Below, piece by piece: positions 60,787 through 64,000 of a stretch of 64,000 bases of DNA (its first letter is position 1; every line of letters starts with the position of its first letter). The notes beneath the pieces were generated by a model that searched no databases, was not told the origin of the DNA, and saw only the letters and a list, made by a program, of their open reading frames with translations. The position numbers were made by a program, and so were the translations under genes. Location of the stretch: NCBI RefSeq assembly GCF_019264375.1, contig NZ_JAHVAI010000013.1:62001-126000 (forward strand), read 5' to 3'. The stretch comes from Sedimentimonas flavescens (lineage in GTDB: Bacteria; Pseudomonadota; Alphaproteobacteria; Rhodobacterales; Rhodobacteraceae).

Positions 60787-61077
60787 ATGCCACAGACGGG
60801 CCAGCCGCTTTTCCTCGCCCGCAGATCCTACCGTCGCAGGCGCATGATGGATGCGGTGCGGATGTTGCCCGTGCTGGGGATGGTGCTGTTCATGCTGCCA
60901 AGCCTTTGGTTGCCGGGCGAAACCCCCCGACCTGATACCGGCCGCGGCGGGCTTTATATTTTCGCCGTCTGGGCCGGGCTGGTGGTGCTGGCCTTCGGCC
61001 TAGCGCGCGGCCTTGCCCCCGCGATGGAAGAAGAAGAGCGCACCGAGGAATTACCGCTTCAGGAAGAGGACGGCTGA
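60787..61077 (+). CDS. Small two-helix membrane protein
   Basis: A 96-residue protein: basic N-terminus (RRSYRRRRMM), helix 1 (MLPVLGMVLFMLPSLWLP), helix 2 (LYIFAVWAGLVVLAFGLA), acidic tail (EEEERTEELPLQEEDG). ATG 60787 starts 1 base after the regulator stop; the kinase gene starts 3 bases after its own stop. A conserved accessory of the sensor is a reasonable guess. Confidence 0.7.
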   Translation: MPQTGQPLFLARRSYRRRRMMDAVRMLPVLGMVLFMLPSLWLPGETPRPDTGRGGLYIFAVWAGLVVLAFGLARGLAPAMEEEERTEELPLQEEDG

Positions 61078-61080
61078 TCG

Positions 61081-63786
61081 ATGCCTTTCAACGTCCTCGT
61101 CGCGGTTTGTCTGGCCTATGTATTTCTGCTGTTCCTAGTGGCCTTCGTGGCCGAACGCCGGGCGCAGCGCGGTCGACTGAGATTCCTGCACCGTCCCATC
61201 GTCTATACCCTGTCGCTGTCGATCTATTGCACCGCCTGGACCTTCTATGGCGCGGTGGGCTACGCCGCGCGCTCGGGGCTTGAATTCGTCACCATCTACC
61301 TTGGGCCAACCTTGGTCTTCGTCGGCTGGTGGTGGATCCTGCGCAAGCTCGTGCGGATCGGGCGGGCGCAGCGGGTGACCTCGATCGCCGACCTGATTTC
61401 CAGCCGTTATGGCAAGTCGAACCTGCTGGGCGTGATCGTCACGCTGATGTCGGTGGCGACCTCGGCGCCCTATATCGCGCTGCAATTGCAATCGGTGACG
61501 CTGAGCTTCGGCGTGTTCGCCGCCGATACGCCCGAGGGGTGGGCGCTGCCCGATCAGGGTTCGACCGCGCTGTGGATTGCCGCGGGCCTCACACTGTTCA
61601 CCATCCTCTTCGGCACCCGTAACCTTGATGCGAACGAGCGTCACCACGGCGTTGTCATGGCCATCGCGCTTGAGGCGGTGGTCAAGCTGGTCGCGCTGCT
61701 GGCGGTGGGGGTATTCGTCGTCTGGGGTATTGCCCATGGGCCGCTGGATGTTCTGGCGCGCACAGATGCCTCGCCTATCGCCGACTGGGATCTGAAACCG
61801 GGCCGTTTCGCGGGGCTGATCTTCGTTTCGGCGGCGGCGATCCTGACCTTGCCGCGCATGTTCCAGGTGCTGGTTGTCGAGAACGTCGATGAGCGCCATC
61901 TGGCCACCGCAAGCTGGGCCTTCCCCGGCTATCTGATGCTGATGAGCCTCTTTGTCATGCCCATCGCGGTGATCGGGCTCGAGGTGATGCCCGCAGGCTC
62001 GAACCCCGACCTTTTCGTGCTGACGCTGCCGCTGTCGCAGGGGCAGGGTAACCTTGCGCTGTTGGCCTTTCTGGGGGGCTTCTCCTCGGCCACCTCTATG
62101 GTCATCGTCGCGGCGATTGCACTGGCGACGATGGTGTCGAACCATATCGTGACGCCTCTGTGGCTGGCTTTGGGAAGCCAGCGCGGCAAGGAGATGGGCG
62201 ATATCCGCGGCCTCGTGCTGATGTCCCGGCGGCTTTCCATCGCGGTCGTGCTGGGGATGGGCTATGGCTATTACAGCATGTCGGGCGGCTCTGCGGCGCT
62301 GGCTTCGATTGGCTTGATCGCCTTCGTCGGGGCCGCGCAGGTGCTGCCTGCGCTGCTCGGCGGGATGTTCTGGCGTGGAGCCACCCGGATGGGCGCGGTG
62401 GCCGCGTTGCTGACCGGCTTTGCGATGTGGCTTTACACGCTGTTTCTGCCGTCCTTCGGCGAAAGCGGTCTGATCTCGGCCCAGGTCATGGCGGCAGGGC
62501 CTTTCGACATTGGCTGGCTGCGGCCGCAGGCACTGTTTGGGATCGACGCGCTCGACCCGCTGTTGCACGCGCTGTTCTGGAGCCTGCTGTTCAACACCAT
62601 CTCGTTCATGGTGTTCTCGACGGCCTCCTTCCCCGGCCCGATGGAGCGTCTTCAGGGCGTGGCCTTCGTGAATATCTTCGAGCAGACGCCGGGCGCGCGT
62701 AGCTGGCTGCGCGGTCAGGCCGAGGCTGAGGACCTGCTGTCGATGGCGCAGCGCATCCTGGGTGCAGAAGAGGCACAGCGGTTCTTCCAGGCGCAGGCGG
62801 CGGGGCAGGGCAAAGAGGGCTTCCTGCCCGACCCGACGCCCGATTTCCTCGCGCGGCTTGAGCGGCAGCTGGCCGGTTCAGTCGGCGCGGCCACGGCTCA
62901 TGCGATGATCTCGCAGTTGACCGGGGGCAGTTCGGTCTCGGTGCAGGATCTGATCGCGGTGGCTGGCGAGGCGGCCGAAATCAAGGAATACTCGGCCCAG
63001 CTTGAGGCGAAATCCGAGGAACTGGCCCGCACCGCCCGCGCGCTGCGCGATGCCAACGAAAAGCTGACCTCGCTGTCGGTGCAGAAAGACGCCTTCCTGG
63101 GCCAGATCAGCCACGAGTTGCGCACGCCGATGACCTCGATCCGGGCGTTCTCCGAGATTCTGATGGAGCCCGATCTGCCCGACGCCATGCGCTCACAATA
63201 TGCCGAGATCATCCATGAAGAGGCCCGCCGCCTGACGCGTCTGCTCGACGATCTGCTGGATCTGAGCGTGCTGGAAAACCGCAAGGTGCAGTTGAATGTG
63301 GGCGTGGCCAACCTGCATGACCTGCTCAACCGCGCGGTGCAGTCGGCCTCGAACACCCGGCCCGAGCGTTCGTTCCGGGTCGAGCGTGACTTCCCGTCTG
63401 AACATATGCCGGTCTTCACCGATACCGACCGTCTGGTGCAGGTCTTCATCAACCTGATCTCGAACTCGCGCAAGTATTGCGACAATGAGCGCGCCGTGCT
63501 GCGCATCGAGGTGAAGAAGCGCGGCCAGAAGGTTCAGATCGACTTCATCGACAATGGCTCGGGCATCCCCAAGGCGAGCCAGGCGCTGATCTTCGAGAAA
63601 TTCTCGCGGCTGACGGATACGAGCCGCGCGGGCGGGGCGGGTCTTGGTCTCGCGATCTGCCGCGAGATCATGGCCAATCTGGGCGGCAAGATCGACTACG
63701 TGCCGGGTCAGGGGGGGGCTGCCTTCCGCGTGACCTTGCCGTTGCGACGCCGCGAGATGGAAGAGGCGGCGAAGGCCTCGGCCTGA
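61081..63786 (+). CDS. CrbS-like symporter-histidine kinase
   Basis: A 901-residue sensor. The first 480 residues form an SSS-family symporter-like membrane part (about 13 helices; starts NVLVAVCLAYVFLLFLVAFVAE). A STAC-type segment follows (FLARLERQLAGSVGAATAHAM, about 595-620), then a coiled coil and HisKA with H678 (QISHELRTPMTS). The ATPase domain has N795 (NLISNSRKY), DNGSGIP at 824 and GGAGLGLAI. CrbS-type proteins sense acetate or a related solute and control acs. Unlike Vibrio CrbS I see no PAS or C-terminal receiver domain. Confidence 0.92.
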   Translation: MPFNVLVAVCLAYVFLLFLVAFVAERRAQRGRLRFLHRPIVYTLSLSIYCTAWTFYGAVGYAARSGLEFVTIYLGPTLVFVGWWWILRKLVRIGRAQRVTSIADLISSRYGKSNLLGVIVTLMSVATSAPYIALQLQSVTLSFGVFAADTPEGWALPDQGSTALWIAAGLTLFTILFGTRNLDANERHHGVVMAIALEAVVKLVALLAVGVFVVWGIAHGPLDVLARTDASPIADWDLKPGRFAGLIFVSAAAILTLPRMFQVLVVENVDERHLATASWAFPGYLMLMSLFVMPIAVIGLEVMPAGSNPDLFVLTLPLSQGQGNLALLAFLGGFSSATSMVIVAAIALATMVSNHIVTPLWLALGSQRGKEMGDIRGLVLMSRRLSIAVVLGMGYGYYSMSGGSAALASIGLIAFVGAAQVLPALLGGMFWRGATRMGAVAALLTGFAMWLYTLFLPSFGESGLISAQVMAAGPFDIGWLRPQALFGIDALDPLLHALFWSLLFNTISFMVFSTASFPGPMERLQGVAFVNIFEQTPGARSWLRGQAEAEDLLSMAQRILGAEEAQRFFQAQAAGQGKEGFLPDPTPDFLARLERQLAGSVGAATAHAMISQLTGGSSVSVQDLIAVAGEAAEIKEYSAQLEAKSEELARTARALRDANEKLTSLSVQKDAFLGQISHELRTPMTSIRAFSEILMEPDLPDAMRSQYAEIIHEEARRLTRLLDDLLDLSVLENRKVQLNVGVANLHDLLNRAVQSASNTRPERSFRVERDFPSEHMPVFTDTDRLVQVFINLISNSRKYCDNERAVLRIEVKKRGQKVQIDFIDNGSGIPKASQALIFEKFSRLTDTSRAGGAGLGLAICREIMANLGGKIDYVPGQGGAAFRVTLPLRRREMEEAAKASA

Positions 63787-63856
63787 GATTTCAACGCTTT
63801 GTAAAGACTGATCTGCGAATCCTTGCGGCTCGCGCCATGGGGATTGGGCGGTTCGA

Positions 63857-64000
63857 ATGACCGAAGATCAGCAGCACTCAGTCATGCGCCGGAAGGCGTC
63901 CTCGGGGCAGCCTGCGGTTGTCACGGCGCCAGCAACGGCAGCGCGGGCGATCCCGCTGGCGCTTGCGCGCACGGCCGAGGGGATGGGCTTGCCGCTGCGC
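63857..64000 (+). CDS. Partial gene, possible FliM/FliN-family protein N-terminus
   Basis: Open frame from ATG 63857 to the window end (48 codons): MTEDQQHSVMRRKA, then an Ala-rich region and RAIPLALARTAEGMGLPLR. The pattern RRK plus PARAIxLALARxAE recalls the N-terminus of a FliM/FliN-related flagellar-motor-like protein in Rhodobacterales. The rest is outside the window, so this is tentative. Confidence 0.4.
   Translation, partial: MTEDQQHSVMRRKASSGQPAVVTAPATAARAIPLALARTAEGMGLPLR

Noticed and set aside
63848-63863. GGTTCGAATGACC resembling a tRNA T-arm
   Set aside because: No acceptor, anticodon or D-arm around it; it lies at the start of the last gene.
1-64000. CRISPR arrays, insertion sequences, prophage or integrase
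   Set aside because: No regularly spaced repeats, transposase, integrase or terminase motifs were seen on either strand.

Overview
The window is a 64 kb chromosomal piece of an alphaproteobacterium, most likely a Rhodobacterales (Rhodobacter/Paracoccus-type) genome. The basis is high GC content, very dense gene packing with many 4-nt ATGA overlaps, a class I lysyl-tRNA synthetase, the order NDUFA12-like / mlaD / DUF2155 / aat / accC / accB, a PuuE-UraD fusion with PuuD, and a ScfR-type regulator beside a symporter-kinase. I found no tRNA, rRNA, CRISPR array, insertion sequence or prophage.

Layout. 1-3.3 kb: end of an aldo/keto reductase, two small lipoproteins, a DMT exporter, NUDIX and DUF983 genes. 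3.4-5.7 kb: a Met/His-rich EF-hand protein, then an ECF sigma factor operon with two small membrane proteins. 5.7-10 kb: PleD-type diguanylate cyclase divergent from DUF3572, a HAD phosphatase and a DUF4153 membrane protein. 10-14.2 kb: an H-NOX-like protein translationally coupled to an HNOBA-GGDEF cyclase, then nadD, dacB and a TerB-like gene. 14.3-19.9 kb: lysK, a CHAD protein, a large beta-helix protein and a HugZ-like protein. 20-30 kb: an acetate module (acs, adk, DUF4212 subunit, acetate-type Na+ symporter, cNMP/CBS/DUF294 nucleotidyltransferase, unknown membrane protein, REC-only regulator, and a pseudo-histidine-kinase fused to a DEDDh exonuclease). 30-36 kb: arsC-like, pyrD, DUF952, a periplasmic 5'-nucleotidase, glycerate kinase and a sugar epimerase. 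36-40.7 kb: urate-to-ureidoglycolate catabolism (allA, allE, puuE-uraD, uraH, puuD). 40.8-46.8 kb: clpP, clpX and the conserved NDUFA12-to-accB block. 47-58.1 kb: reductive pyrimidine catabolism (preT, preA, two RutR-type repressors, carbamoyl-amidase, dihydropyrimidinase, ABC uptake system). 58.2-64 kb: a ScfR-like regulator, REC-only regulator, small membrane protein, a CrbS-like symporter-histidine kinase and the start of a possible FliM/FliN-family gene.

How the genes work together. Acs makes AMP while activating acetate. Adk, which follows within a few bases, converts that AMP to ADP. The CBS domains of the downstream nucleotidyltransferase are of a type that usually binds adenine nucleotides. 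The regulator/exonuclease pair closes the same gene run. Far downstream, the ScfR-like regulator and CrbS-like kinase are of families that control acetate and short-chain fatty acid use, and an 11-base motif upstream of the ScfR-like gene recurs upstream of acs. Purine (urate) and pyrimidine (uracil) degradation lie about 10 kb apart and share a dispersed intergenic repeat. Two tandem TGACC-N4-GGTCA palindromes between a RutR-type gene and the amidase gene look like RutR operators.

The observations most worth following up are the H-NOX-like protein that has lost its haem ligands, the pseudo-kinase/exonuclease fusion in the acetate run, and the shared motif linking the ScfR-like gene to acs. 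All functional calls rest on sequence reading from memory of the families; no database search was run.
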